NCBI RefSeq assembly: GCF_029168945.1
Contig: NC_083601.1
Span: 33,965,660-34,029,659 of the forward strand
DNA from: Cannabis sativa
Taxonomy: Eukaryota > Streptophyta > Magnoliopsida > Rosales > Cannabaceae
Length of the DNA stretch: 64,000 nt
Direction: 5' to 3'
Both the position numbers and the translations under genes were made by a program. The notes under the pieces were generated by a model. The model was not told the DNA's origin and made no database searches. It saw only the letters and a list, made by a program, of their open reading frames with translations. Positions 11,746 through 23,040 of the stretch are shown here, in pieces; within the stretch, counting starts at the first letter, position 1; every line of letters starts with the position of its first letter.

Positions 11746-13450
11746 TGCCACAAAGAAGTTAGGGATTTTGGCTTTCTGGTTGACAAGATGGCGCGGCGTA
11801 TTGAAGGATGGAAATCTAGGCTCTTATCTCTCGCGGGTCGCACTACCTTGATTCAATCGGTGGCTTTGAGCGTCCCTATCTATACTATGTCTTCCTTCCT
11901 GATCCCTAAGAGTATCTGTACTGCCTTGGATAAGTTGGTGCGCCGTTTCTGGTGGAAAGGGTCTGATGATTCGAATAGATTTCTAGCTTTGGCCAACTGG
12001 GATTCAATTTGTGTTCCGAAGCGGTGGGGTGGTCTTGGTTTCAAGAAGTTCGAGGATCTTAACTTCGCCCTCGTGGCCAAACTTGGATGGAATCTTGCGG
12101 CTGGGAGCAATGCAGTGTGGTGCCAAGTGTTCAAGGATAAGTATTTTAGAAGATCTAGCTCCTTTTGGAGCACTCCGAAGTCTTCCTCTTGGTCTTATGG
12201 AGCTAGAAGTATCGTGGCCACTAGAGAGTTTATCCGGGATGAATCTTGTTTCATGATTGGGAATGGTGATTTGGTGGATATCTGGAATTCCCCGTGGCTG
12301 CCCAGTTATGAGTGGGAGAGGTATGAAGCTTCCTTCAATCCAAGAATCCGTGAGAAAGGGGTGCGGATTAGTTCCTTATTTACCCCGAAAAGTGGCGGTT
12401 GGAATCGGGAGGCCCTTGAGACTTGGTTTTTACCTGGCTTGGTTAAAGATGCCCTCGAGGTTCCTAGGCTTCCTTTGGTGGCGAAAGATGAGCTTTTTTG
12501 GAAATCAGCTCCGGATGGTCTATTTTCGGTTAAAAGGGCATACTTGGCTCGCACTCGAGATCGGGGTCTTCTTGAGACACTTTGGAGTGCTCTTTGGAAA
12601 GTTTCGGGTCCTGAGAGGATTAAGATTTTCCTTTGGAGGCTTGCTAGAGACATCCTCCCGTTTGGGTGTAGGATCCAACGCATTTTCGGTAATAGTTCTC
12701 AATGTGTGCTCTGTAATTCTGGGGAGGACTCGGCTCTTCATCTGTTCTTTCACTGTGATTTTGCCGTTCAGGTGTGGAGATCGGGCCCTTGGGGTTTTTG
12801 TTCAGATTCCATGGCTTTTGATGACAATTTGGACTTGGTCAAGTGGTTGGTGAATCCTTGGGGTACCCCTTTGAGCGGGAGTGACATTGCTAAGTTCTCT
12901 ACTTATGCAATCTCTCTTTGCTTTGTGATGTGGAGGGCTAGAAACTCAGCGTTCCATGAAGGGCATACTCCGGTAGTGCCTAAAATTCAGCATGATATCT
13001 CTTTGATGGTGGCCGATTGCTCTGTTTTTGAGCCTCCTTCTTTGGAGCAGCAAGGACAGGCTCTTTTACAGGTGGAAGACATTTGGGGAGGACATTGGAC
13101 TGATGTCAATGTCTTTGTGGATGCGGCGATCCGTGGAGATTTTGGCATCATTGCGATCTTGGTGTTGGATCGATCGGGTGTGATGATCGAGGCTGCAACT
13201 GCTAAGAGGAAAGCTTCCTCTCCTTTTGCTGCGGAATTGGAGGCGTTCCATTGGGGCTGCTGCAGAATATTGCAGTCGGGGTGGCATCATGCCTCTCTTT
13301 TCTCTGACTGCCAGCAGGTTGTGAAGGGCTTGGCTGCTGGTTTCTCGTCGGAGTGGAGAGCTCGTGCTCTGTTTGATGACACTCTCAGCCTTCTTAATCA
13401 GATGCCGAGTTGCTACTATCACTGGATCCCTCGTCGGTCGAACTCCGGGG
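11746..13450 (+). pseudogene. 5'-truncated LINE retrotransposon, first part (RT end, zf-RVT, RNase H)
   Basis: The open frame runs through 11788-13450 and begins inside a reverse transcriptase; the endonuclease and the RT core are missing. In order it has the RT thumb region (EGWKSRLLSLAGRTTLIQSV, WGGLGFKKFEDLN), the zf-RVT domain (FLWRLARDILPFGC...CVLCNSGEDSALHLFFHC) and RNase H with acidic residues in VFVDAAIRG, AAELEAFHWG and LFSDCQQVV. Upstream AAAAAAGAT (11737-11745) may be the target duplication, since the same letters end the poly-A at 20551-20562. The frame is cut at 13450 by a Copia element and continues at 20414. A Copia insertion into an already dead, truncated LINE is the simplest reading. 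Confidence 0.9.
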
Positions 13451-13937
13451 TGTTAGACTTTTATTTGGGCTTACATTATATTTTATTGGTTTTATTAAAA
13501 CTTGGGTTGATTGGATAGTTCTTTGCTGTGTTAGCCCATGTTGTTGGTGATCAATTGTTAATGGGCTTAGCATCTGTGAGTAAAGTCTAGGTGAAGCAGA
13601 AGTGTGGGCTTTTCTAGTTGACTGAAGCCTTTGATGAGCAGGCCCAGCCCAACTAGGGTTTTGTAGCTAAGTCCCCTCCCTAACTCTATAAATACATATT
13701 GTCTCATCACAATTGTATACCTTTTGATAATCGAGAAAATAAGCGCTTCGATTTAGAGATCTAGGGAGGAAGACTTAGTTGATAGTATTGCACTATCAAA
13801 TTGGAGTAACTGCTGTGGATCAATCAGAGATAATTGCTATGGATCAATCAGGTACACATACTCAATTATCATATACTACTATTGTGTTCTATGTTATATA
13901 CAAATAGATCTTGGGTTAATTGTTAATTTTTCTAACA
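13451..13937 (+). repeat. Copia 5' LTR
   Basis: Begins TGTTAGACTTTT and ends TTTTTCTAACA. CTATAAATA (13686-13694) is a probable TATA box. It matches the 3' LTR except in the TTGACTGAAG/TTATCGAAG stretch and a one-base indel at AATCGAG/AATCAGAG. Confidence 0.96.
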
Positions 13938-13939
13938 TG

Positions 13940-13949
13940 TGGTATCAGA
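13940..13949 (+). other. Copia primer binding site
   Basis: TGGTATCAGA lies two bases after the 5' LTR and matches the start of the usual initiator-tRNA-Met binding site of plant Copia elements. Confidence 0.8.
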
Positions 13950-15462
13950 TTACCAATTGTATATGATTTAGAACCTATAATTTGTATAACCATTAATATG
14001 TATATGTTAATTTTCTTCAATTACATATTAATTTCGTTATTATTTTATGTTGAATTTTTTGTTTTTCAATCTTAAAAGTTTAGGGGTTTTATTCCTCATT
14101 AAATTCTCTTTCTTTTGATATATTATTTGCATAAAATTATTGAGTGATTTAAGAGAATTTTAAGATTAAACTTTTAGGGTTTATATATTTTCTTTATGAA
14201 ATTAATTTTGTGTTTTTCAATTCTATTGATTATAATCTGAAATTAATTGTGCATATCTCATCAATCATTGATTTAAAATGTTTCTAAAAGTTTAATTTCC
14301 GAAGTGGATCAAATTTTCGGGTTACTTTGCTTCTTTAGTTTTTGGATTAGTTTTATTTTAGATCTACCTAAGTTTATATGTTGTTGCATGAAATTAATAC
14401 CATAGATCTATTAGAAATTGTAAACCAATCAAAATCCCTCTTTTTCCCGTCCGTTTCGTCACTTTTTGGGCCGGAATTTCGTCCCGACCCGCTCGGGTCT
14501 GAACCGGGTCGCACAAAACCCATTTTTTCAGCCATGGAGGTTGCTGGAGGTTGAAGACAACCCGCTGGGACGAAGCCCACTCGCGGCTGCCGGAGAGTGA
14601 GAGAGAGTGAGGTAGTTTCGTGACTCCGTTTTCGACGATTTTTTTTTTCCAGCATTATTAGAATTTGATTTCTGATTTTTTGGTGATTTTTAATTAATTT
14701 TTTGACGCCGTTTAATAATTATTATTATTTTAATGATAATTATGCAGTTAAAAAATTATTAAAAATAATTTTTGATGATTTTTCAAAATCCGTAAATCAT
14801 AGAAAATTTTTTGGGTTTCTTCTCTTTCCATAAGATATAGTCACTCTCTTATTTGATTAAATCTTGACTATGTAATCTCCACCAATATTCTTTCTTTTCA
14901 CATCTTTCCATTATTTGTTGTTCTAAAGTTATAAAACTTGATTGTTTGATACAAAAATAATGTGTTATGGTGGACACTTTATTTTTTGCTTATCAATATA
15001 ATAAAAGCAATTATATATCTCTTTTGGAAATTTGGTTGAAAATTATTAATTTTCAATGATTGTTTTATCACCAAATTTCACATGTTGAAGAAAATATTAT
15101 ATTTTTGGTTGACTATATGTGTAATTACTTGCCCAAAGGTAGTATTTACATATATTAGTTCACATTCCATGAAGTGAGTTAATATTAAATGTATATATTT
15201 TAATTATTTGCCCAAAGGTAATAATTTAAATATATAAATTTATTATTATTTTTTGCTTGAATTAATACATATTTTTAAGAAATTTATTTGCCCAAAGGTA
15301 ATAAAATTCTTAAAGGATATGTATTTTTTCTTTGTTGTTAACTTCATGAAGGTAAATCATGTGTGTGTTATATTCTCACCCCAAAGGGGAGTTTATAATG
15401 ACCAGTTGATTCTACAATATTTTCTAATACATTGCTCATATTGCTTATTCAAGTTTTAATTT
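13950..15462 (+). other. Copia 5' leader with a GC-rich patch and a repeated GCCCAAAGGTA motif
   Basis: A 1.5-kb untranslated leader. Positions 14450-14610 are notably GC-richer than the rest (for example GACCCGCTCGGGTCTGAACC), possibly captured sequence. GCCCAAAGGTA occurs at about 15131, 15210 and 15290, and CCCCAAAGGGGA at about 15379, a spacing near 80 bp. No frame through it looks genuine. Confidence 0.6.
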
Positions 15463-15645
15463 TTGAATTTTTCAGTCTCCTTTTCTGTGAACAACAATAA
15501 TGCTTCCATCCATATTTTGAATGCTTCCAACTTTAAGACATGGAAACGAGATGTGAAAATTGCTTTAGGCATAATAGATTTGGACTTGTGCCTTCGAGAA
15601 GAAAAATCTCCTGATATTATTCTAATATCAGAATTGTTGCCCTGA
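15463..15645 (+). pseudogene. Copia gag N-terminal fragment
   Basis: The frame has the gag signature LNASNFKTWKRDVKIALG, as in the gag of plant Copia elements, and stops after about 60 residues. Downstream to about 16230 the gag remainder is broken by many stops. No CCHC zinc knuckle or protease DTGA motif is readable. Confidence 0.75.
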
Positions 15646-16479
15646 AATTCTTCATGCACATTGGAAAAAATTCAAATCATCTTAGTCTCATTGCTATGAA
15701 ACGTTTAATTCCTGAACATCTTTTGGTGGTTTGCCAAACACCACAAATGCTAATGAATATTTCAAAGAAGTGAAAAAAAAAAGTATTTAACACTAGTGAA
15801 ATCGCTGCAGTTGGACATCTTTTGGATGCTATGACAACCATTCAGTATGATAAATTAAAGGAGTGAGAGGTTTTATGTTAAAAATCATTAAAGTTCAGTA
15901 CAAGTTGAAAGATCATAATATTTCTCTTCCTGACTCTTACATCATTCATCGAGGTTTTCATACATCTTCTCACTATGTTTCTCAACTCAAGCCCAACAAA
16001 GGATAAAGAAAATATGAAAATAAGCAACCACAGCCAGGGGCTAAGGGATCTTAGAAAGCCAAGTGAGAGGGAGTCAATGCTTACAGTGGGCACTTATATT
16101 GGAGTTGACGTTATTTATGTTGGCACATTAATTCTTGAATTACCATTTAGTGTTCAGATTATTTTGAATAGTACCTTCTTGATTCCTACTTTTAAAGTAA
16201 TTCAGTTTCGCTTCTGCTTTTAGTTAAACAATGATTTTCTTTTCGTTTTCCCAATTAAAGTGTTGATATTATGTTTGACTCCGAATAATTGGAAACTGTT
16301 TTTACTCTGATATTCTTTTCAAATTATCATTGACTTCCTTAGCTTCCTTTTTTCAATGCTGTGAATATTGTGGGTAAGAAATCTTATATTAAGATAACAT
16401 CCTTATGGCACGATATATCAGGTCATATTTCTAAACAAAAATGATCGATTCCTTCTAGCTAAAATTCTTCCTCCTGTTG

Positions 16480-17727
16480 ATGTTTCTGGTCGGAATACTT
16501 GTGCTAATTGTACTTGTGAAAAATTGACTAAAATAAGAAAGCAGACTGCTATCTATAGTCACTCCTTATAAGAGATTATCCAAACTGACATTAGTGGACC
16601 TTATTCCACCACGTTGTGCAGAAACAAGTATTTATCACTTTTATCAATGATTTTTCTCGTTATGTATTCACCTATTTAATTCAAGAAAAATTCAACGCTC
16701 TTAATAAAGTTAAAATCTTTCGAAATGTTCTTTAGAAACATTTAGGAAGAGTCATCAAAGTTGTTCATTCTGATCGTGGAGGAGAATATTATGGTCGTTA
16801 TATAGAATCTGGAAAACACATGGGCCTTTTGCAGAGTACTTACAAGAAAATGGTATAGTTGTTCAATACACTATGCCTGGTTCACCTGAACAAAATGGCG
16901 TTACTGAAAGGAGAAATCGCACTCTCATGGATTAGTGAGAAGCATGATGAGTAGAACAAATATTCCAGAGTTTTTATGGGGTGAAGCACTTATGACTGCA
17001 ACTTATATTTTAAATCATGTTCCCAGTAAATCTGTTCCCAAGACCCCTTTTGAGTTGTGGACTGGGCGGAAGCCTAGTCTGAATCATCTTCGTGTATGGG
17101 GTTGTCCAGCTGAAGTACGGATTTATGATCCTAATTTGAAAAAGTTAGATTCGAGAACCAATCGCTGTTATTTCATTGGTTATCCAATGCACTCAAAACA
17201 CTATCGCTTTTGCTATCCTACTCGTGGTACGCGAATTTTTGAATCTCAGACTGCTAAATTTTTAGAATTTGATGTTGCTGAAAATATTCCTTCGACATCT
17301 CTTGAAACGGGGGAGTCATCTAAAGGAATTTTTATTCCTATGTCTTTTTCAAGAGATGATAATAATAGCAGTCTTATTCCTACTCCAGTTGGTAATGCTC
17401 CCATTGTTGATGAATACATTGCTCCCGATATCGAAGATGATGAAGGTCCTATTATTGATGAAGGGCCTATTAATGATGAAGCTCCTATTGTTAATGAGAA
17501 TCCTGTTATTGAAGAAATTCCAGTTGTGAAAGATGTTATTCAAAACAATGATCAACAAAGAGAAGTTATTCCAGAAGTACCTCCTCTAAGAAGATCTCAG
17601 AGACAAAAGAAGTCAACAAAGTGTCATGATAATTTTGTTTATCTTGGAGAAGGAGAATATGATATTGATCATTTTGTGGATCCTGTCACTTTTAGTGAAG
17701 CACTTAATAGTCCACAATCTTCAAAAT
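16480..17727 (+). pseudogene. Copia integrase region, broken
   Basis: Pieces of the integrase core are visible in shifting frames: FINDFSRYVFTYLI near 16645 and HSDRGGEYYG near 16765. A longer open frame follows at 16935-17727 ([40 protein letters not shown], then [11 protein letters not shown] at the junction with RT). The 16860-16935 stretch is frameshifted and an in-frame TAG precedes 16935. The acidic linker after about 17280 has doubled [14 protein letters not shown] units. Confidence 0.85.
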
Positions 17728-18510
17728 GATTAGCAGCTACGGATGATCAGATCGACTCCATGAAGAAAAATGGTGTATGGGAGCTAGTTTTATTACCTGA
17801 TGTTTTTAAACCAATAGGTTGTAAGTGGATTTTAAAGGCTAAAAGGGATAAAAAGGGACAGATTGAAAGGTTTAAAGCGCGTTTAGTGGCTAAAGGCTTT
17901 ACTCAAAGAGAAGGTATTGATTACACTGAAACTTTCTCACCTGTTTCCACTAAAGATTCATTCAGAATTATTATGGCCTTAGTTGCGCATTTTGATTTAG
18001 AATTGCATCAAATGGATGTTAAAACTGCTTTTCTGAATGGAGAATTGAATGAGGAAGTCTATATGTCTCAACCTGAAGGCTACAAGGAGAATGGAAAAGA
18101 ACACTTGGTTTGCAAGTTGAAACGATCCATTTATGGTCTCAAACAGGCATCTCACTAGTGGTACTTGAAGTTTGATAAGGTTGTGACACTGTTGGGTTTC
18201 ATCGAGAACAAGTTTGACTAGTGTATTTATATGAAGATCAGTGGGAGTCATCATATTTTTTCTTGTTCTTTATGTAGATGATATTTTACTTGCCAGCAGT
18301 GATTTGTCATTACTAAATGAGACCAAAAGTTTTCTATCTACCAATTTTGATATGAAAGATCTTGGAGAGGCATCTTTAGTTTTAGAGATTGAGATTTATC
18401 ATGATAAGAATTGAAAATTTCTTGGCTTACCTCAAGAAGCTTACATTAATCGTGTGCTCAAAAGGTTCAACATGGATTTGTGTAAAGCTGATTCGTTCTT
18501 ATTTTTAAAG
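17728..18510 (+). pseudogene. Copia reverse transcriptase, broken
   Basis: An open stretch at 17760-18158 carries GVWELV, KWILKAKRDKKGQIERFKAR, LVAKGFTQREGIDYTETFSP, MDVKTAFLNGELNEEVYMSQ and LKRSIYGLKQASH, then a TAG at the expected Gln/Arg codon. The catalytic YVDD lies at about 18270 in another frame (LYVDDILL). Further stops follow, so no active enzyme can be read from this copy. Confidence 0.92.
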
Positions 18511-18548
18511 GGGACAAGTTCACTAAGCAGCAATGTCCTAAGAACGAC

Positions 18549-19147
18549 TTGGAAAGAGGAGCAATGAAGAACATCCCTTATGCAAGTGTAGTGGGGAGTT
18601 TGATGTATGCTCAGGTTTGCACTCGACCTGACATAGCTTTCGTAGTCAATGTTCTTGGGAGATATTTATCTGATCCTGGTCTTGATCATTGGGTTGCAGC
18701 CAAGAAAGTTTTGAGATATTTGCAAAGAACGAAGAGTTTTATGCTTGTGTATAAGCAGGTTGACAATCTTCGAGTTGTTGGTTATTGATTGATTTTGGTG
18801 GTTGTGTAGATGATTTAAAGTCAACTTCTGGCTATATTTTCACCTTGGCAGGTGCTGCTATTTCTTGGAAGAGTGTCAAACAGACTTTGATCACGTCATC
18901 TACTATGTATGCTGAGTTTGTTGCATGTTATGGGGCATCTTTGCAAGCTTTATGGTTAAAGAATTTGATTTTAGAGATACGACTAGTTGATCCTATTTCC
19001 TCTCCTATACTAATCTATTGTGATAATAGTATTGTTGTTTTCTTTTCAAAGAATAATGAGATTAGTAGTGCTTTTAAATATAAGGAAATAAAGTATCTCA
19101 CTATTAAAGACTTGGTTAAGAAAGGAGACATTGTGATAGAATATTGA
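18549..19147 (+). pseudogene. Copia RNase H region, broken
   Basis: Two frames, 18549-18788 (NIPYASVVGSLMYAQVCTRPD, the usual RT end) and 18785-19147 ([49 protein letters not shown]), hold a Copia RNase H. The expected Asp-containing GYSDAD stretch is lost at the frame break, and a stop ends the frame in the HYIRD-like end region. Confidence 0.88.
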
Positions 19148-19906
19148 AAGACCAAGTTGATGTTTGCAGATCCTCTAACCAAAGGATTAAGTGCCATATT
19201 GTTTGATAAACATGATTTTGATATAGGCATTTTATAATCTTTTGCTCCTTTGGGTTAGTGGGAGTTTCTTGCTTTATCTTTTGAGATTACATTTATATGT
19301 AATTTACTTGTTGATGTTATGAACTACTTTGTGGGCCAATACTTTTTTTTTTATTATTGGATGTTTATGCTTTCAGTTAGGTTTTGTTATATTCTCGAGA
19401 ATAATTGAATTGAAAGCATGTAGTTCATATCTTATTGTGATCATTGTATTTTAAGTATATTTGCTTAATAACAATGATATTTTGTTGGCTTAATGTTTTA
19501 AGCAAGTTTAGTGACACTTACTTATTTATTAAGTAGTGTATGTTTAATTTCACTGGCTTATTTATTAAGCATCACGGTATCAGTGAAATTGAAGACTGAT
19601 AAGGATATTATGTTATTTTAAATTGATCACATGTTGAACATAATTCCTTACCACACTGCTAGACTTATTGACCATGTCGATTTAATACTTTGGTATTTGT
19701 GATTATGAATGTCTTTTGTTGAGCTAAAAACAATATGACTGTCATAGTTCATTATCAAAGGTTAAATTGGACCGGTATGTTGAGATGCTATCAGAGAACT
19801 ATCAGTTTTTAAAGTGGCCACAAATGTTTTCTTGTTGTTCAACCCATGAGTCGTTTTCAAACAAAATTATTTTGATATATAATATATATGTATTAAAATC
19901 AATGTA

Positions 19907-19921
19907 GCCCAAGTGGGAGAA
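19907..19921 (+). other. Copia polypurine tract
   Basis: AAGTGGGAGAA directly precedes the 3' LTR, where plus-strand priming would begin. Confidence 0.75.
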
Positions 19922-20408
19922 TGTTAGACTTTTATTTGGGCTTACATTATATTTTATTGGTTTTATTAAAACTTGGGTTGATTGGATAGTTCTTTGCTGT
20001 GTTAGCCCATGTTGTTGGTGATCAATTGTTAATGGGCTTAGCATCTGTGAGTAAAGTCTAGGTGAAGCAGAAGTGTGGGCTTTTCTAGTTATCGAAGCCT
20101 TTGATGAGCAGGCCCAGCCCAACTAGGGTTTTGTAGCTAAGTCCCCTCCCTAACTCTATAAATACATATTGTCTCATCACAATTGTATACCTTTTGATAA
20201 TCAGAGAAAATAAGCGCTTCGATTTAGAGATCTAGGGAGGAAGACTTAGTTGATAGTATTGCACTATCAAATTGGAGTAACTGCTGTGGATCAATCAGAG
20301 ATAATTGCTATGGATCAATCAGGTACACATACTCAATTATCATATACTACTATTGTGTTCTATGTTATATACAAATAGATCTTGGGTTAATTGTTAATTT
20401 TTCTAACA
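19922..20408 (+). repeat. Copia 3' LTR
   Basis: 487 bp, near-identical to the 5' LTR, and followed by the CGGGG target duplication at 20409-20413. Confidence 0.96.
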
Positions 20409-20560
20409 CGGGGCGCATAACCTTGCTGCTTGGGCTGCTTCTTGTAGCAGTTTCAAGTTCTTTTCTTCAAGGGAAGTGGCACCCTTTGTTGCCACTATGA
20501 ACTTGGGCTGTTAAGCCTTTTGGTTTTTAATAAAGTTTTGTGTTTCATCAAAAAAAAAAG
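20409..20560 (+). pseudogene. LINE second part: RNase H end, 3' UTR and poly-A
   Basis: After the duplicated CGGGG the LINE frame resumes with AHNLAAWAAS, supplying the His of the RNase H end, and stops at TAA 20512-20514. A short 3' UTR with AATAAAG and a run of A at 20550-20559 close the element. Removing the Copia element and one duplication copy rejoins the frame without a shift. Confidence 0.88.
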
Positions 20561-21330
20561 ATGTAAATAGACGATTTTATCGTCGATAATTATCAAGTAA
20601 AGCCATTTATTATGACTAAGTGATCTTTTTCAAAGAAAAAAAAGCCCAGCTCAAACCCGATCCCGACTCCAATCCACCCGAACTAGAGCCAACTCAGACT
20701 TGAAACCCAAAAAATTGAGGTCACAAATGGGTTGGTTCGGTTCCTATTTTTTAAAATTAAAAAAATTTACTAGATGTACACTCCTACTAAAAGAAGTTTT
20801 AGATGTAATTAGACGGTTTTATCATCAAGTGAAGTCATTTATTATGATTCAAGTGATATTTTTCAAAAAAAAAAAAAAAAAAAAAAGCCTAGCCCCGAGC
20901 TAATCAAGACCCGATTCATCCGGACCTGAAACCCAAAAAATTGAGGTCACAAACAGGTGGGTTTAGTTCATATTTTCTAGAACCCGAACCCAAAAACTCT
21001 AAAAATTTACCTAATGTGCACTCCTACTAAAAGAAATTTTTAAGATGTAACTAAATGATTTTATCGTCAATAATTATCAAGTGAAGCCATTTATTATGAC
21101 TCGAGTGATATTTTCAAAAAAAAAAAGCCTAGCTCAAACCAGATCTCGACCTCGATTCACCAAACTCGAGCCAACCTGTACTTGATTCACCCGGACCTAA
21201 AACCTCAAAAATTGAGATCACAAATGGGTGGGTTTGGTTCCTATTTTCTAAAATTCAAATCCGAAAACTCGAAAAATTTACCACTCCTAATAAAAGAAGC
21301 TTTTAGAGTAATTATCAAGTGAAGCCATTT
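20561..21330. repeat. Tandem repeats of about 235-240 bp
   Basis: Three diverged units begin at about 20561, 20809 and 21044, with a partial fourth at 21305. Shared words are GATGTAA...GATTTTATCGTC, TATCAAGTGAAGCCATTTAT, AAAAAAGCC(C/T)AGC, AAACCCAAAAAATTGAGGTC and CTCCTACTAAAAGAA. The sequence is not coding. The array starts directly after the LINE poly-A. Confidence 0.75.
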
Positions 21331-21456
21331 TATATTTAGGCAATCGAACCAAATAGATAATAATAAAAAAACCTTAATAACATTTGCTGAAGCTCTCTTT
21401 TATCTAGAAGGCAATTCTTATTCTATTCTATGTTGAAGTTGAAGCCTAAGCCGTAG

Positions 21457-22035
21457 CCGCCGCACTCGCTGTCGACGACGATCGAAGAAGACGGAAACTC
21501 TACACTCGCAGACGATCAAAGCGTGTCCATACAATCAAAACTCTTTCAGTCCATCGAGCAGAGAGAGGGACCAAAGGCTTCATCATCAATTGAAAATGGC
21601 CGACGATGATTACAACGAAGTCGATATGGGGTTATTTCTCTCTTTCTCTCTTCATATATATAACATCATCTTATCTGAGAACAAACTAATTCAACGAATC
21701 GAATCTTTTAGCGCTATTTTAACTTGATTGAGTTAGACCTGATTTTGTTGAAAACTCAAGGGATTAGAAAGTTTGAACCGCACAACTACAAGTTCAGTCT
21801 TTGATTGTAGTTATGTAATCATGGGGTTTTGCATTTATCATGTGTGTTCATTCAGAAAAAAGTTCACTAATTTCAGTCAAATGTGCAATAATTTTGTGCC
21901 AAAATGTCTTTAGCTTAGAACAGAATGAATATTGGTACTTGAGCATTTGACAAAAGTAGTGAGTAAATGTTATACAAACTCTCTCTGTTTTCAATTATTT
22001 TCATTACAGTTACAGAACTTTATGATTGTGTTAAA
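21457..22035 (+). pseudogene. Truncated duplicate of the NRPB6 5' end (exon 1 and intron 1 only)
   Basis: From ATCGAAGAAGACGG onward the sequence matches the NRPB6 gene at 35041-35630: leader, ATG at 21596, exon 1 ([12 protein letters not shown]), the GT donor and nearly all of intron 1. The match stops just before the exon 2 acceptor, and no exon 2-6 follows, so it cannot make the subunit. A 33-bp leader insertion precedes the ATG. Its upstream DNA, a GC-rich stretch with CCGTAGCCGCCGCACTCGCT at about 21449, differs from that of the intact gene. Confidence 0.9.
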
Positions 22036-23040
22036 TGTATGTATCAAATTTCTGTAATTCCCTCCTTTTTTTTCATGGCAAAATAGTTTAATTTCCAAAT
22101 AGCAGACTTCTAATATATAATATCATTTCTTTTAAGAAATGGAAAATTTAATCTTAGTTAGGATCTCTATAAAACAATATGCTCAAAGTTACTATAATTA
22201 TTGATTGATGTATGTTTTAGAAGCTTCATTTCTAACTAGTTTTTGCTTGATATTCTCTTATTTTGATTCAATGGAGATTTTTTTCTTTGCGAAACTATTT
22301 CAATTCATCTTTACTCTCAAAAATTGTTATCAGTTTCGAATGTAGATTAGTTCTTCTTCTCTACACTCACATTTTTTTTAACATTAAATTTGTAGAACTT
22401 CATCTGATGTATGGAGATTGAGGTCTTAAGATTGAAGTTCTACGAATTTATTGGAAGCACTTTGTTACCAAACATTAAAATTGAGGTCTTAAAATTTGAG
22501 ATTTCTTGCTTGTACATGAAAGTAGATGATACGCCAAACGATAATCATAAACGAATAAATCTCCAATTTTAAATCATACGTCAAAGGATTAACCTCTAAC
22601 TCTTCATATAAAATTTGGCGCATTTGTTGTACGGTTGTGTCAATTCTAACTGTCAACGTCAAATTGTCTTCGACTTTATAAACTCAATTAAAACTCTCTA
22701 CACATCAAACACCATCGTACAAGACAACAAAAAACACAATCGATCTTGCAATTTAAAACAAAAAAAAGGTAAATTAGGATAAATTGCCAAAAATTTATAA
22801 AAAAAAATTGATACCATATTAATAATATTAAGTTGTGGAATTTTTGTCCGATCGACAAACTATCGATATCATATCGATAATGCACATTGCATGTCATTCA
22901 CGTGTACAATTAGACATTTAATGCTAATTAATTTTTCTCACATTTCCAATTTCTATTCTTAGAGTGCTAATTAAAATCTTCTATTACAATTTCTTCATTA
23001 ATTTTTTTAATTAAAAAAAAAGTTGATTTTTTTTTCAATT
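22036..23040. other. Intergenic AT-rich DNA
   Basis: I see no gene. TTGAGGTCTTAA(G/A)ATT occurs twice (about 22419 and 22482). No other structure is supported. Confidence 0.4.

Larger units (their letters stand above)
13451..20408 (+). mobile_element. Complete Copia LTR retrotransposon inserted in the LINE
   Basis: Length is 6,958 bp with two 487-bp LTRs and TG...CA ends. The 5-bp target duplication CGGGG lies at 13446-13450 and 20409-20413. The primer binding site and polypurine tract are both in place. Domain order is gag, integrase, reverse transcriptase, RNase H, as in Copia. The LTRs differ at only two small sites, so the insertion is young, yet the coding region has many stops and frameshifts and lacks a recognisable protease. 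Confidence 0.95.

Noticed and set aside
12257..12853. 198-residue plus-strand frame inside the LINE
   Set aside because: It overlaps the LINE frame, which has clear zf-RVT and RNase H motifs; this one has none.
14374..14655. 93-residue minus-strand frame in the Copia leader
   Set aside because: No recognisable domain; it follows the GC-rich patch only.
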